This document shows positions 13,308-27,100 of a DNA stretch of 64,000 nt, in pieces; the stretch's first letter is position 1, and every line of letters starts with the position of its first letter. The notes beneath the pieces were generated by a model. It did not search any database and was not told the origin of the DNA. It saw only the letters and a program-made list of their open reading frames with translations. This stretch comes from Callipepla californica brunnescens (lineage: Eukaryota > Chordata > Aves > Galliformes > Odontophoridae). The position numbers and the translations under genes were made by a program. The DNA lies in assembly GCA_023055505.1 (NCBI GenBank), contig JALIRH010000063.1, positions 1,071,501-1,135,500 on the forward strand. Direction: 5' to 3'.

Positions 13308-13333
13308 TTTGGTGCACAAAAAAGTGCACCAAA
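13308..13333. repeat. Perfect 10-bp inverted repeat (hairpin)
   Basis: The arms 'tttggtgcac' (13308-13317) and 'gtgcaccaaa' (13324-13333) are exact reverse complements, separated by six adenines. Either strand could form a 10-bp stem with a 6-nt loop. It does not match the histone 3' stem-loop, a terminator or any tRNA feature. Confidence 0.9.
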
Positions 13334-16300
13334 TCTGCATCACATAAATCGTTCTAAAGATGATTATTCCTTTACGTAAGAAGATGTCTGGGGCTGTTGC
13401 AAAGACCTGAGGTCTGATGAGTCTCCAGCTCATTGCATAATATGTTTTACATATGTGCAATGGGTACAGGACACAGCCTGCATGGGTTTACCTGTTCATA
13501 CTGGCAGCAGAGAGCTGCAGTTGCTCTGCAGGTGTGAATGGGTTTGAACATGCACGGTATTAAAAATCCTGAGTTCATAAATCATCATTTTCCATTGCAG
13601 AGGCACTGGTCTGAACCTGACTGCAGAGTGCCAAGGGTTTTAAGACTGAGAAGCTTAAAAGGGAACAGAGTATTGCATTTGTCCCTCCTCCCTGCATGGT
13701 TTGGGAGAAGAAAAAGATAAATGGAGAAGCATTTCAGACCTTCCCTCTCATTTTTGCAGAAATCAATATACATTACAAGTGCCTTTGCATATTTTACAGC
13801 ACTTAGGAAATCAAGTGTAGCTAATGTGGAAGTTGGCTTGTTCAGGGAAATACAAAACATGTGCAGCCATAAAAACCCTTCATTTGATGCCAAGCTATTG
13901 CATTTCTAGTGCCTGAAAGGCAAATTATGCTACAGGAGTACCCCATGCTTTCTCCCAGCCTGTTCACAATTGCAATCACAGACCCAAAGCATTCAGCTCA
14001 ACTTCCCTCAGCTCCTAGTAGCTGAGGAGAACAAAAACATCAATGCAGCATCTCAGCAAGTTCTGCTGTATTGTTGCCATGTGATAAGAGGTGTTTCAGC
14101 AGCAAACCTAGCCTCCATCCAAGGGTATGCCTTTTGAAGAGCAGCAGAAATACTTTCACTCCGTTAAAAGAAAAAAACAAAAAGTAATCAAATTATAGAG
14201 GAAGGGATAAACAAGGCAATCCCAAAATCCTGGAAGAGTGACAGTCCGCTTTCCTCTGTAAACAAGGAAATGTGGTTTATGGGATTTAGCTTGAGAAAGT
14301 ATGGTCCCACATCCCTGAGAGCTAGAAAGATGCTGGGGATTCATAGGGTCTCTCTGCCTGGCTCTTATTATCACAAAACTTTTGGGAATATTTTGTCTTT
14401 GAAGAAGCCAATTCTCTGTCCAAACATGGTCAATATGTTCAGCAAATATCAGCATGATTTATTAGATAATTACGTGCACGCACAAATACTTGGTGTGGTC
14501 ATGTAAACCTTCTTCCCATAGGAAATCAGGCATCTTCATATGCTTAACTAAATATTCTGTTTTTAAGGGCTCTTTCCATTTCCCCTTCCTCTCTTAACTT
14601 GGGTATTTGATGTACTGGACTGTCAGAAAGAGAAGGGAGGAAGACTAGCATTAGGATTAATGGTGAAGGATGCCGCTTGTCTCCAGAGATCTTGCCCCAT
14701 CCCAGTTTTTATGATGTCTGGGAGAAGCACCCTGGTTAAGCCTATTGTCTTCACCAAAAAGATCCTAGCCACAGAAGGAAAGACATATATTGATCCAGGT
14801 AATAATTGGACATGCTGGGTGTGCAGGTGACACCAGCAATCTGGCTGCAGCAGCTTGGGGCCATCCCTGATCATAACCTACTTAAGGAGAAGGGTGATAT
14901 CTGTTATGTGAGCAAGCAGGCAGGAGCATTGGATGAAGGTGGGAGAGGGAGTCATCTGAAGGCATCTCCCTGCAGGAGAATTACCTTCCCAATAAAGCAG
15001 CAGGCATTGCTCTTAAGTGTTTTCAAGCTTAAATTGTTTCCCTAGGTGACATCCTGTTAAGTGGATTTCTCAATTAAACACAACCCAGTTAAGTGGGATG
15101 TACTGTAATTACGAAGTGCTCAGCATAAGGAGAAGACCAGATCCATCTATGGCAGAAGGGCTGTTCCCCACTCTGAAAGGGGCTGTATCAAGGTAATTCT
15201 ATAAGCATGAAGGTGGATAGACTGGACATGGGGCTTTGCAGTCCTCTCCCTGCCAGTCAGCATCTTCTGTGTCCCCACATAAATCAGTTCACAGTGCCAA
15301 TGCCCTGAGCTGCCAAAGCTGTGCCGCAGATGTGTGTAGCCTGTGCGACTCCTCCAGCTCCATAGCGCTGGTTTTACAGTGCCATCCACTGGCAGTGGCT
15401 CCCCACAAACCCTCCTCCACAGCTCTTCTCTGCCACAGCTGATGTTTCAGTGATGAAATATTACAAGGGTAGCTCTGATGGGCATCATTCATAGAGCGGA
15501 CCCCACATGTGCTGGCCCAGGCCATCTGGAAGCGTTTTGGCATCCATTCTGGTGTGTCTCAGCGACTGCTGAGCCCATGCAGCACAGTTGCTGGGTTTGC
15601 AGCATGCCAGATGTTGGCTCAGGCTGTGCTTAAGGACAATCAAATGGTGCAGTGCTGCACCCTGCCTGCAGCATCACAGGGCAGGTGATGAGCCACCTTC
15701 TTGTCTCTGTTGTGCTGGGCACACCAAGTGCAGGGCTCAGTCTGCACTGGAGGCTGTGTTCATGTTCTCCCATGCAGGAGAAAATACAGAACTGATACCA
15801 AATGCCCTACTGCACATTATAAGTGTGCATCCCCATGGGGATTATGAGGCAAGGGAGGGCTAGGGATTTCTGCAGGGCAGATGAATGCTCTGCTGCATGT
15901 GCATGGCACAGCCTAGTCTCTCTGCATGTGCTTTGTCCTTTCCTCAGTGCTACACCTGCCTCTGCTGCTGTTTTAATGTGTCATGCAAGTCCAGCCGACA
16001 AGCAGGATGAAAGATGCTGATGTCAGTTTCTGTGCAGCAAACTTCCTCACAAGCCACATTTTTAACTGAGTGCTGATTTAAAATCAAGTTTGACAATAGG
16101 TTGTTGGGGTTGTCAGATCCTGAAGCACTGTCTTTCAAAAAGTATGGAAAATGCACCAGAGGAGAGCTTGGCATAGCCTCACAGATGACAGTAATTTAAA
16201 GTTTTTGCACTCAGGCACTGGGAGCTGCTCCTCTTGCAACTTGCCCCTGATTGAAGTGTAAAAGAATTATTAGACTGGAGGAAAGTGATGGGGGTGGCAG

Positions 16301-17682
16301 GAGAAAACACAGAGGTAAGTCTCAGTTTCTCTTCCAGCAGTTTTTACCTCACGTCCTCTGTCCCAGCCAGGATGGAAGCAGCAGAGCTCCTGGCCTGGCT
16401 CTGCAGTGCACTGGGGAAGGTGGAAGATAAAGGGGGGCCCCACAGCAGAGCTCCTGCCTCAGAGCATTACCCAGCCATGAGGGCAAACATTCCTGTCCCC
16501 AAAAGCCCTGGAGGCTCAGTGACACCAGGGTCACCCATCCCAGTGTAGTAACCCTGAAGCTGGGTTACCCCCATGCAAAGGTTGTGCCCCTATGTGATCT
16601 CCAGGGGTTAAAGCTCTCTTCTCTGTCCATCTTCAGCTGGTTATATTTGAGTACAGCCCTGCAAGCAGCAAAACCCGTGGTCAGATTGATGGCAGCTGGG
16701 TGGAAGTCAAGTCCTGCATCTTACATTTGATGCTTGTTAATATTTGGATAAGACAAGCAGAATGCTTCGCCCAGGGCGGTGCTTGTGTTTGCTGTAAGCC
16801 AATACCTCTGCAGGGTTACCATGAAATTCAAAGCTGCTTGTGAAATGGTGGGATGAGGCATGACTGCTGGCCACTGGCAGCAAAGTTCTTTGACTCAGTG
16901 TAAAATCTGTGTTTGAAGCCAAAGGGGATGCGCTGGGAGAGCAGCTGGACCCAGACGCGATTCCTGAAAGATGTGGGGAGATGCCCTGAGCTCTCACTCT
17001 GACAGTTGCTCCATCTCTCAGTCCTCCTGGCTCTTTGCAGGAGAGGCTGCTTTCTGCAGGAGCTGGGCAGGTCAGAGAGGACAGATGGGGCTCTGCCTGT
17101 GGCTCTGCTCACATTCACACCAGCCATTGGGGTCAGCCCATTGCATATTGCATTTAGCACAAAAAAACCTCCAGAAAACATCTCAGTTCAACATGCCCTA
17201 AATGTCTTTAACAATCCCCACTGCTGCCTGCATTCCCTGTGCCACACTTGGTTGCGAGCTGGGCTGTCAGGAGGCTCTTAACCATGCTGGTGTCAAAACC
17301 ATGGTGTCCCTACTGCCTGTCACTTCCAGTTCTGCAGCAGTGTGACTTGACAGAAGATGACAGGGGTTGGTAAAAGGCCTGGAAAGGACTGGGATACCAT
17401 TGCCATAGAAATCCATCAGTGTTTGGAACAGCAAAAGTGAGAGCAACTCCAAAATTAATGATCTGTCCCATTGATTATGGGAAATCGGGGGGATATAGTT
17501 AGGAGAAGCATCATGCTCCGAATAAGGACAGTCCATATGCCACATCTCTGTGTTTTCCTCCCCCAGAAGGGCTCTGCTGACAGTCCTAGAAAACCATGTG
17601 TAAGGGAGCACGAATGTGGCGTCCGCACCGCAGCTGAACTGCAGCTCCACGCGCCCAGGGTGAAAGGCACCAGCTCAGTGCA

Positions 17683-17750
17683 GTATTCATTCACTCATCC
17701 TTCCTCTCTTCATTCATTTATTCATCCATTCATCTGGTTCATTCACATTT
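17683..17750. repeat. Degenerate ATTC-rich tetranucleotide tract
   Basis: An imperfect tract built from 'attc', 'catt' and 'catc' units ('cattcatttattcatccatt'), interrupted by several substitutions. It looks like an old decayed microsatellite and has no other annotation. Confidence 0.7.
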
Positions 17751-20669
17751 CCCTGGTACTTAAAAGAGCAGTTCTGAGCCCCTACTGTCCTGCAGAGCCT
17801 GCAGGCAGCCATCCCGAAAGTCAGGCTCATACCTTTTGCATGGCAGATGCTGGTGTGCCTGGGGTATGGCCTGCAGTGCACCCAGCCGGCCACCTGGGCC
17901 CTTAAATCCCACTACAGACCTGGTGTTTTTGTCATTCCTATGCTTTCTCTTTGTTCTACTATGCATCTTGTTCAGTTCATATCCTCCTCACAGGAGCATG
18001 AGGAGGGGCACTGTATTGAAACTGTGAACATGGGAGGTTTCTTTCATTTTATTGCAGTCTTTAGGAAGGCTAGAAGGGTGCTTTAGGAGCATCTACCCTC
18101 CTCAGCCACTTTAGAGCTGCCAGGTGCCTGAGTGGGGTCAGAGGGGCTGTTGCAGAGGTCTCAAATAGACAGTAAGGAGCATGGTCCTAACCAGGACCTG
18201 GCTTTGCCCTACGTTCTGTCTCTGCACAGAGACAACAAGGGCTAGAGGCAGCAATTCTGGGCTCCCCAGAGCAGGATTTTTACCATTTGTATGTAACATG
18301 TCTCTTGAAGAGAGTAAAATGGACAGGAACTGGGTAGAAATCCAGGAAAGACTGAAAGGAGACAACAATTTCCCTGCCTATGATCTCACTCATGGAAAAC
18401 AACACTTCTGCTTTTTCTGCATGTGCTGCTGGTCTGTCCTCCATCTCCCTTCAAAGAGCTAAATGCATTTCTGAACCAAAGGAAACAAATAGAAAGCATC
18501 CATTCTTTGTATAATGGAGAGATTTTGTTCCCTACCTTTTATCACCAATCTGCTTCCATCATTGTTACTCAGCAGGTTATTACCTCTGAGTGGCTACTTC
18601 CACCAGCAGGAACTGCTTTGAGGTCTGCTCAGAGCAATTACAGATCAGGATAATTCCTGCCATGCGGTTTCATTGTGCAAGGATTTGCTGTGCTCTATGT
18701 CCAAGGTGAGGTGAGGTGAGTTGTGCTGCTGAGGTATCTGCAGTAATGAGGAGTGGGTGGTGGTATCCTGCTGTCTGGGGTGCACACTCCAGATACTCAG
18801 TTAGGAGCAAAATGCTATGCATTCCCTTAGTAAAAAATACAAATGCATTACACTTCTAATTGCTCGCTAAGGCCGTGGGCAACTTGGCTTTCCCACAATT
18901 AGTAACCTGGGGATTAGGAAGCAGGTTTCTCAACAAGGAGATTAGCATGAAAGTATAATACTGTCACATGCTCTCCAAATCCTCAGTACTGAGACCCCAT
19001 CCAAGTTCAGCACAAGCAGCTTTTCAAAGGAGTCTTGACTATAATAACTTTTTTTTTCTCACTGGACCAGGGTAGGATTCCTGGGGCTGTACATATGCAC
19101 TGAGTGTGACAGAGAAACATGGTGTAGTTTCCTTGTTGAACTTGGCTGTCCATTCCCTCAGAAATGTGTATGTTTCTGGACTGGATCTGACACACACAGT
19201 CTTGCTGCATCCACTGGCCAGTTGCTCTTGGGTTTGATGTGAAGCCCATACCTCCAAATTTTCTTTCTTCATGCAAAGTTTTACTATTCAGATCAAGCCT
19301 GTCCAAACCCTTTGCTATCCCTTCTGCACTAATTGATGGATCAGACTGATCTGAGGAGACACAAACACTTCACCCATTGTTGTCAGGGGAAGAGAAGAGA
19401 GAGCAGAGGCAGCTGCAGGAAACTACCTTGCTCCCACTCCTTTCTACTCCACCACATTGGCTCCTAGTTTAGGCAAGGGTCTTGCAAAAGCATGGATAAC
19501 AAGTTAATTTATTAAAATGTCAGGCCCCAAAATGATTCCCTGATGATGCCTGTGTCCCCTTTAGTGGGCCAATCGCAGCCCTCAAGCACTCAGAATACGA
19601 CCAAGAGCTTTTGGCAGGACTCATCAAAGTTTTGCTGCCGGCTCAGAGGGGATCACACTGAATCATAAGACATTTTTAGAGCTAATCCTTCTATGTGCAC
19701 TTTGTGCCAGCAGCATGCTGTGTTTTTGGCTAGAACACAGACATTTAGAGTCATGGCAAAAGTGGGTGAAAATCTCCAAAACCAGGGTTGGAAACCCCTC
19801 CTGACATTTCAGAGCAACCTTTCCTTGTTGGGCTGAGTTGCCAGAGCAAAGGGAAATGGTGGTCATGGGTAGAACATGTGTGCATTACAGTAATGACATT
19901 TTGGGACCCAAAGGACAGCCCCTCCGTGCCTTGGGAGAGCACAGAGAGCAGGCAGGGCCAGGCAACAGCCTGCTGAGACATGATGTTGTCCCTAGATCAA
20001 GGTTTTCACTGCTACTCCTGACACCCTAGAGTGCATTAAGGTTGAGACATCACCACTAATTATCTCCATTAAGTACCTCTGTGGAACAAATTGCCTCCCA
20101 GCCAGCTGCTGGTGTTTCCCAGTGTGATGTTCTGGAGGAAGTCAGAGCCCAGTTTTGCACACTGGCTCTGTATGCTGGCAGTACTGGCCTCAAAGGAGGT
20201 GACAGGGAGAGCTGGGTGCTCACCACTCTCCTCTGACCAACCCCGCTGCTTGTGTCAGTCATTTGTGTTCAAGATGACATGAGAAACATGAAAGCCAGTG
20301 TCTTTAGCTCTTAAGAGTCTTCAGCAAATTTTCTCTCTATTTCTCGCCCACTCTTGAAAACATTTTACTTACACTCCAGTTTGCTCAACCCGGGTCTGTG
20401 CTTATGGGGTGCAGGCAATGCTTCTCATCAGTTCTGCAGCACCAGTGCCTTCCCCCAGCCACGTTACTCCTTATTACCCATACTTCCACTTGGTCTGCTG
20501 TGAGATACATGACCAGAATGGCTGCTGGGTTGTGCTTAGATATCTCATCTTCACCCAAGCCAGGTGCAGCCAGCAAAGCTCTTGCATACTGTATTTGGGT
20601 GAAAATGTTAAATATTTTTTTATTATTCAGTGGACAGCCAGCGCCCAGCTGTTGCTCTTGTGTTGGAGC

Positions 20670-21268
20670 AATCTCAGATATGTGAACAGACTGGGAAAAG
20701 AACTCCTTGAGAGCAAGCCTGCGGAGAAGGACTTGGGAGTCCTGGTGGACAAAAAGCTGGACGTGAGCCAGCAGTGTGCTTTTGCAGCCCAGAAGGCCGA
20801 CTGCATCCTAGGCTGCATCCATAGTGGGGTGGCAGTGGGCAGGGAGGTGATTGTCCCCTCTGCTCTGCCCTTGTGAGGCCCCATCTGGAGCACTGTTTTC
20901 CAGACCTGGGGTCCCCAGCACAAGGAGGATGTGGAGCTGTTGGATCAAGAAGATGCTTAGAGTGCTGGAGCACCACTCCTATGAATATAAGCTGGGAGTG
21001 TTCAGCCTGAAGAAGAGAAGGTGCTGGGGAGACTTCATTGAGGCCTTCAAGGAGGAGTGACCTTAAACCAAAAAAGGAGAGATTTAGGTTAGATGTTAGG
21101 AACAAATTCCTTACTTGGAGAGTGATGAGGCCCAAAGAAGGTGTGGGTGCCCCCCAGGGTTGCCCAAGGCCAGACTGGATGGAATCCAGGGCAGCCTGAT
21201 CTGGTGGAGGGCAAGCTTGCCCACAGCAGGGGGTTGGAGCCATATGATCTTTAAGATTTGAGAGCACT
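20670..21268 (+). mobile_element. CR1 LINE fragment (end of ORF2 plus 3' region)
   Basis: The order of blocks is that of the CR1 3' kilobase: 'gacttgggagtcctggtgga', 'gccagcagtgtgcttttgca', 'gtgaggccccatctggagca', 'ggatgtggagctgttggatc', 'gttcagcctgaagaagagaa', 'agatttaggttagatgttag' and 'ggttggagccatatgatctt'. Small internal deletions and frame breaks are present, and the canonical terminal ATTCT repeats are missing or eroded. It lies in + orientation. The long frame seen on the opposite strand (20674-21300) is only its antisense shadow. Confidence 0.9.
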
Positions 21269-22736
21269 ACACCACATGGGGAGGTGGAGGAGGTCCCCAA
21301 GTCCTATTCCTCCTCAAGGTTGGTGTCTGCCATCCTCTCTCTCCTGTACTTTTAGCCCTTAGCCTGCCTCAGTGTCCTTCTCTTGCCTACCAGGACCCAA
21401 TGGCATTTTGTGAGAAAATACCCATAAAAGTAGGGCATTATTAACTCCATCTTCTTTGCATTTCCCCATGTTCCCAAGCTCTGTTCAGCATCCCCAGACC
21501 CTGAAACTACTCCTCTGAAAGCAGATATGTCAGTCTTTGCTGCACAGGGAATATTTTAAGACTCTGAAAACAAAGTTTATTATAGCAGAACTGCCGAAAG
21601 TGTAACTGCTGTCATGCTAAAATATCCTCTGACTCCTACATTTGTAACGTGGGAGTCTTTTATATCCTCTTTACTGCTGCTGAACCATACATTTATCTTG
21701 GCAGCAGATGTATGCAGATTGGGGTCTATTTCAGCGTCATCCAAAAGAGCTCTGAGGCTAAAAGATGCATTACAGTTTACTAGAAGACCTGAAATTAACT
21801 GCACAATGATGCCGCCTGAAGATAAAGAACCAGCAATTCCCCTGAATTGCAATTTTATCCAGATGGGCAGAAGGTCTGAATAACATTGCCAACTCCAAAG
21901 GCTTCCCTTCACAAAATTAACTACCAAGTGTAATGAGAAACATGAGGAAGAGATAGACTTCGACAAATAATTTTGGGAAAATATCTGCCTTCATACTCAG
22001 TGCATGGAATCAGTGATAATTCCATCCATAGACAGCCAGCACCAGGACTCCAGAAAGGGCATCTCTTCCCTCTGCTCTCACACTTGGTGCTGGGAAAGAC
22101 TCAGCAGCTCTCTACAAAGCTGTGCTTATGACCAAGCCTGTAAATGTTAATATTTAGTGGTGCTGACAGACCTCTCATCAGGATTGTCCTTGGATGGCCC
22201 TGGATTTCCCTCTGGCAGCAGCAGACAAAGAGTTAATATTGGGAAAACATGGATTTGGAGGACAGATTTTTATTGTTTTTATGATTCACATCTAAGCTCT
22301 TATCACAGCATCCCCAGATTCTAATCACACCTTATAACTGCAGTTTAAATCAAAACACACCATGTTGGGCCAGCTGGAGCCAGATTCTATGAAAACACCA
22401 GAGGAGACCTCTTGTCCCGTATCTGATCCCCTGCTGCAACCTGCTGGGTGCTGAAGTGTGACCCATGGCTGCACTGTGGCATAGCAGCAGGAGGAGGCTC
22501 TTGCCATTCTGGCTTTAACGCCCTCGCTACCTAACCAAGTCAAAATTTTTTTACAAAGAACCATAAGATGAGGAAAAATCCCATTTTAAGTTCCCACCAT
22601 AATATATCAAAAGAAAATGGTGTTTGCAATGCAATCTCAGCCACTGCCATCCCATCCATTGCCACTCTAAGCTGCCCCATCCTACACGGAGGGGGAGTGA
22701 GCCTGGAGCAGAAAGCTTGCCTATTGCTCATCTTAT

Positions 22737-22763
22737 GGGGGGGGGGGGGGGGGGGGGGGGGGG
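22737..22763 (+). repeat. G27 homopolymer
   Basis: Twenty-seven uninterrupted guanines, followed by an A and a further G-rich stretch (AGGGGAATGAGGAG). On the opposite strand this is poly-C. Runs of this length can form G-quadruplex structures and are prone to length change and sequencing error. The exact length here should be treated as uncertain. Confidence 0.95.
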
Positions 22764-24092
22764 AGGGGAATGAGGAGTCAGAGAGTTGGAAGGGGAAAAG
22801 CGGGTGGTGTTTGTTTGGACTTTTTCTATTAATGGGATTATTTTCATTCCCTTCATGTGTCACTGAACCACATGCAGACTCTGATCTCTGGGTATCGGGT
22901 CCTGAACTCTTGAAGCTGATTTTGCTACTTTGATAATAAGGCGAATTACATGATTTGATGGCAGAAGTAAGTTATGTAAAGAAAAGACAAATGCTTCAGA
23001 GAGGGGTCACCACTTAAGACAGGGCACTTGACTCCCAGAAGAAACACAGGAGGTCCTGGTTAAAACTGAGTCAATTGAGCACGTGCAGCATGGTATTTTC
23101 TCTGCACAGCCTGCATCTGAGCACTGTCCTCCAAGGAGAGAAAGTGCTGTTGAAATCAGTAATTGGCAGTGTGCTACTCCAAAGCTAGAGGCTGTCACCC
23201 ACAGTGTCCCCTTGGTTCAGCATGGCCACTCTGGTTGCTCTGAGGTGCTCATCACAGTTGTCTGAGCCTCCATTAGACATCACTGGGAAATTGTAACTGT
23301 GTGATAGCATTTTCTACATGCAAAGACTCAAGAGAAGGACATACTCTGGTCACTCCTGTTTTAGTGTCATCAGAGAGATGGCTGCTGCCTTGCCTTCAAT
23401 AAGGACATGGTGCTGGCTCATGCTTTGAGGGGTGGGAGTGCCCTTCTGATTCCCTCAGAATGATGAAACCCCAGGTCTTTGTTTTCCTTCTGTTGCAAAT
23501 AACAGATAAGGTCCTGGTCTGGAAGTGGCTGGGTTGTGGATCAGGCACATAGCACATAGCTGATGGAAATGCTGATGAGGGTTTTGGAGGTCATTTGTTT
23601 TCAGCCAGCCCATTCAGGCAATAATAAGCTTTTATTTTCTTCACCATGACAGCTTATGTCAAGCTAACAATGGCAGGGTATTCCTCTGAGGCTAGAAAAT
23701 AAGCTCATTCATACTTTCTCTTTGTTGTAGCCAGAACAAAACAAAAAAAAGAAAACCCCACTGAGCTCCTGCTTGTTCTCCTGACCAAGTGTCCTCCCAC
23801 CCACCTCTGTGTCACTGTCATTCCCAGCAGCATCACACTAACCACAGATGCAGCAGGGCTGGGGTTTGAGTCCATGGCCACGTTCCCAATGAGACAGAGC
23901 TGAATCAGTGCCCCAAGCTGGGGCAGGGCGCCCTGGAGCCCATTCCGTATCTGAGAGAGCAGCAATGGTATGTCTGCACCTGGAGAAGTGGTGATGGCTG
24001 GCACAAGATCTGATTCAATAACACCCCAAATTTCAGAGCTTGTGAACAGCCAATGAAGTCTTGACAGCCTAATTTAGCTGAAAAACAGACCT

Positions 24093-24124
24093 CACCAAAA
24101 AAACAAACAAACAAAAAAAAAAAA
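24093..24124 (+). repeat. A-rich / (AAAC)n tract
   Basis: 'ccaaaaaaacaaacaaacaa' runs on into about 13 adenines. It is a simple A-rich repeat and could be a decayed retroposon tail, but I see no retroposed body next to it that I can name. Confidence 0.75.
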
Positions 24125-27100
24125 GCCTCATATTCACTGAGACAAAGTATCTCTGCTATAGAAGCTGCAGAAACTCCCTGTGGTTTTGGGATGTGGCTTT
24201 ACTTTTGCAGTTCAAGTCTTAGACCCTTAGCAGTATGAACCAGGTGGTGTTGTAGGGCTGATGCTGAGATGTCACTCTGCCATACAGGAGTGATTTGTTA
24301 TCTGCTGCCCTTCAAAGTATGTACCCCAAGGAATGGTGATAAGAGCATCTCAGTGCAGGTGAGCTGCTAAAACAAACGAAGTGACATTTGCATTGTTTTT
24401 CATCTGTACTGGGACATCTTTGCAGAAGTCACTTGTGATAGCCATGTGTTTTCTGGACACCTTGGCTGTGAGCTTTGCTAGCATCACATCCCCCTTGAGA
24501 CAGTGTTGGTGGGTTTGTACATCATGGGGAAAAGGGAGACTGTGGGAACTTGAAGGTAAAAGTCAGGATAATAAATTATCTCAGGTGGCACTGGACTGGA
24601 TTGAATTGGGATTAACCTTCATCGGGCAGTTTTTCTCCCTCTGAATATTTCAAAGCTTATTAAGAAACACCAGCTCCCACTGACACTGAAGGTCTTCAGA
24701 TGTCAGACCTCACCCCTACACTGCTTGTCTCCAGATTTAAGGAGGTTCTTTGTCTTGACTAATCCATTGACATATCGTAGTGGCTATGCCAGTAGGCAGA
24801 GCTGGCTGGAGCAACTTGGCCTGGGCATGCAATCTCCAAAGCAGAAATTGCATTGGAGGGGAAGAAAGACCCGTGGAACTAGCTGAGAAAGGGAGAAAGT
24901 GGAGTGAACATCCCTCCTCTCTATTCAGCAGGTATAGAACTTGCTTTGGTGTGTTTCACCAGTCCAAAAAACAGCAAGTATCATCCATCCCACTGAATTC
25001 CTCCCAGATTCTCCCACTGTGGAGTGACCTGTGCAAATGCCAGCAGCTGAGAGACTGAAATAGCAGCTGTCTTTGCTTAGGCCCCGTTTGTCCTGTGGTT
25101 TTTCTGTGTCTTTTAATTTCCAGTAAATAATCCCTCATTTCCTTGTGGTCTTTCTAATTCCATGTTCTGCGCTGGCTCTTCCTGTAAACAGTGGGTCCAG
25201 TGGCCCATAATTGAGCCTCTCACCAGCTGTGCAAAGGGCACATGGCAGGGCTGTGCTTTGGGCTGGATCTGGTGGTTCCGGAAGGCTGAATTATGGAAAT
25301 GAAGACCCTGGTTCTGCATTCAGGCAAAAGGCAGGGCAAGCCATGGTGCAACCAGTGAGTAATTCAGCTTGAAAACCAGGACATATGGAAACACCAGGTG
25401 TCATCAGCCTGCACCAGCATTTCACACTATCCATTCTTAAGAAACCATGGGTAGCCCAGTGCTCGAAAGCATGACTTGAACAAATTATGTGAAATAAATT
25501 CCTTGTGGCACATGCTTCCATTGGCACTGCAAGAGTTGCAGCCTGTGCAGAAGCCATGAGCAGGCCTGTCTCAGCCCTTAGTTGTTACATTTCTACTCTA
25601 ATATCTTGACTGAATTCCCTAAATGAAGGGGAGAGATGTGCTTGCTGAAGACCTCTCTTGGTGCTTGTCTGCGCAAGGTCTTGATCGAAAGATCTATCCA
25701 CAGTCTTATGGATAGAAAGCACCCAAATCCTCCAGTGTGCTCTGACAGCAAGAGAGGCAGAGAAGGCATTTTCAAAAATCTCTTCAGCTCTGTTTTGACT
25801 TCAAGTTGCTGAGAGATTTTCAGTATCAGATACCCATCCTCAAGCTTGGCAGATTATCTTCTTCAGATGAGTCCAGATTAAAGTGATAGTGGATCAAATA
25901 GGATTTCAGTTTTACTTCCTCTCTGAAAGCTCATCTGCACAGGTTTCTGTTGACTTACATGAATCCTTTCACAGGTACCAGATCATCCAACAAACTAAAC
26001 TGTATTAAAGGAGTACATTTCAAAACATAGTCTGCTTCCACTTCTGAGGGCATTGAGCCTATGTTAACCCCTCCCGGTGCTTCACAAGGATCAGACCTCA
26101 GCCATTCCCAAGTGTGCATAGGGACAATTGTTAGCAAATATGAGGTAGATCAGAGTTTGTTCCATGAAATGTCAATGCCCACGTAGTGCCAGCATGGCAA
26201 AATGCCAGTGGGAGTGATCTCACAGCATCCTGTAAAGATCAGATAGAGGAGCTGAAGTTTCTCTTAACCTTGCAAAGTAGATGCTGAATTCTTGCCGTGT
26301 TGAGCTGTTGGTTGAAATGCAGCCCTGCACAAAGTCAGACTGAAACAAAGTTCCTGAAAGCTATGAGATGGCTGCCTGAGCCCTGTTGAAAACATCACAA
26401 GTGTAGACAAAATTGTTCTCAATGTATTTATTGGCTCTCATTGTGCCTCCACATCTCCGTTTTTTTCCACCAGGGGTGCAAACAAGCCTTGAGAGGGGCA
26501 GACAAGATTTGCCCAAGCAGCAATTGGAGCCCTTGAGCCCTGATGCCAATAATCCTTGTCTGGAGTCAGTCCCATTGGCTCCAGCCACTGCTGAGCTTGC
26601 TGGTGGAGAAAACCACAGCACTGGATCAAACCAATGTAAAGGAGACTTCACTGAAGTTAACAGCTAGTGGTCAAGAAGAGTTGCCAGACTCTTGCTTTCT
26701 CAGTAACTAATAAAAGTGCTTTTTAACACAATTAATGTGATGCCTTGCTGAAGACTGAAGGAAATTGGAATTGCGACATTTCTATTTTGACAGACTCAGT
26801 GGAAAACTTCTGTTTCAACTGGTAGGAATGAGACCAATAAATTTCTGTAAAAACTTTCTGAATTCAGCCTTCAAGGTAATAGATAGGCTGTTCTGGCTGT
26901 GGATAAACACTGCTTTAATAAGTGTTTAAAGACTTTCAGGATGACGAAGTGGAACATACTTCAGGTCCCCAAAGATGGGAAGTGGCTTCTGAGTCAAATA
27001 CCAGCCCATGCGAGGACTCGTATTTTAGACTGAGATCACACTTTTGTGACATGTTGGCAGTGTTTTTTGTTGAAAGAAAAGAAAATAAAAGGAAAACATC

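Larger units (their letters stand above)
9773..20669. other. Gene-poor intergenic flank, middle part
   Basis: About 11 kb without a supportable exon. It contains a 48-bp tandem repeat, a short perfect hairpin and a degenerate ATTC-rich tract, listed separately. One 206-codon minus-strand frame stands out by length only (10992-11612). I do not recognise its product. The remainder shows no repeat family or gene that I can name. Confidence 0.55.

Noticed and set aside
18703..18720. GGTGA repeated three times, reminiscent of immunoglobulin switch-type pentamers
   Set aside because: Too short and isolated. No switch region or transcription unit nearby.
20674..21300. 208-codon minus-strand open frame
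   Set aside because: It lies exactly antisense to a CR1 fragment. The open frame is a by-product of the element's sequence and has no domain.
22540..22933. Open frames with poly-Gly or poly-Pro runs
   Set aside because: These are translation of the 27-G homopolymer. There is no other support.
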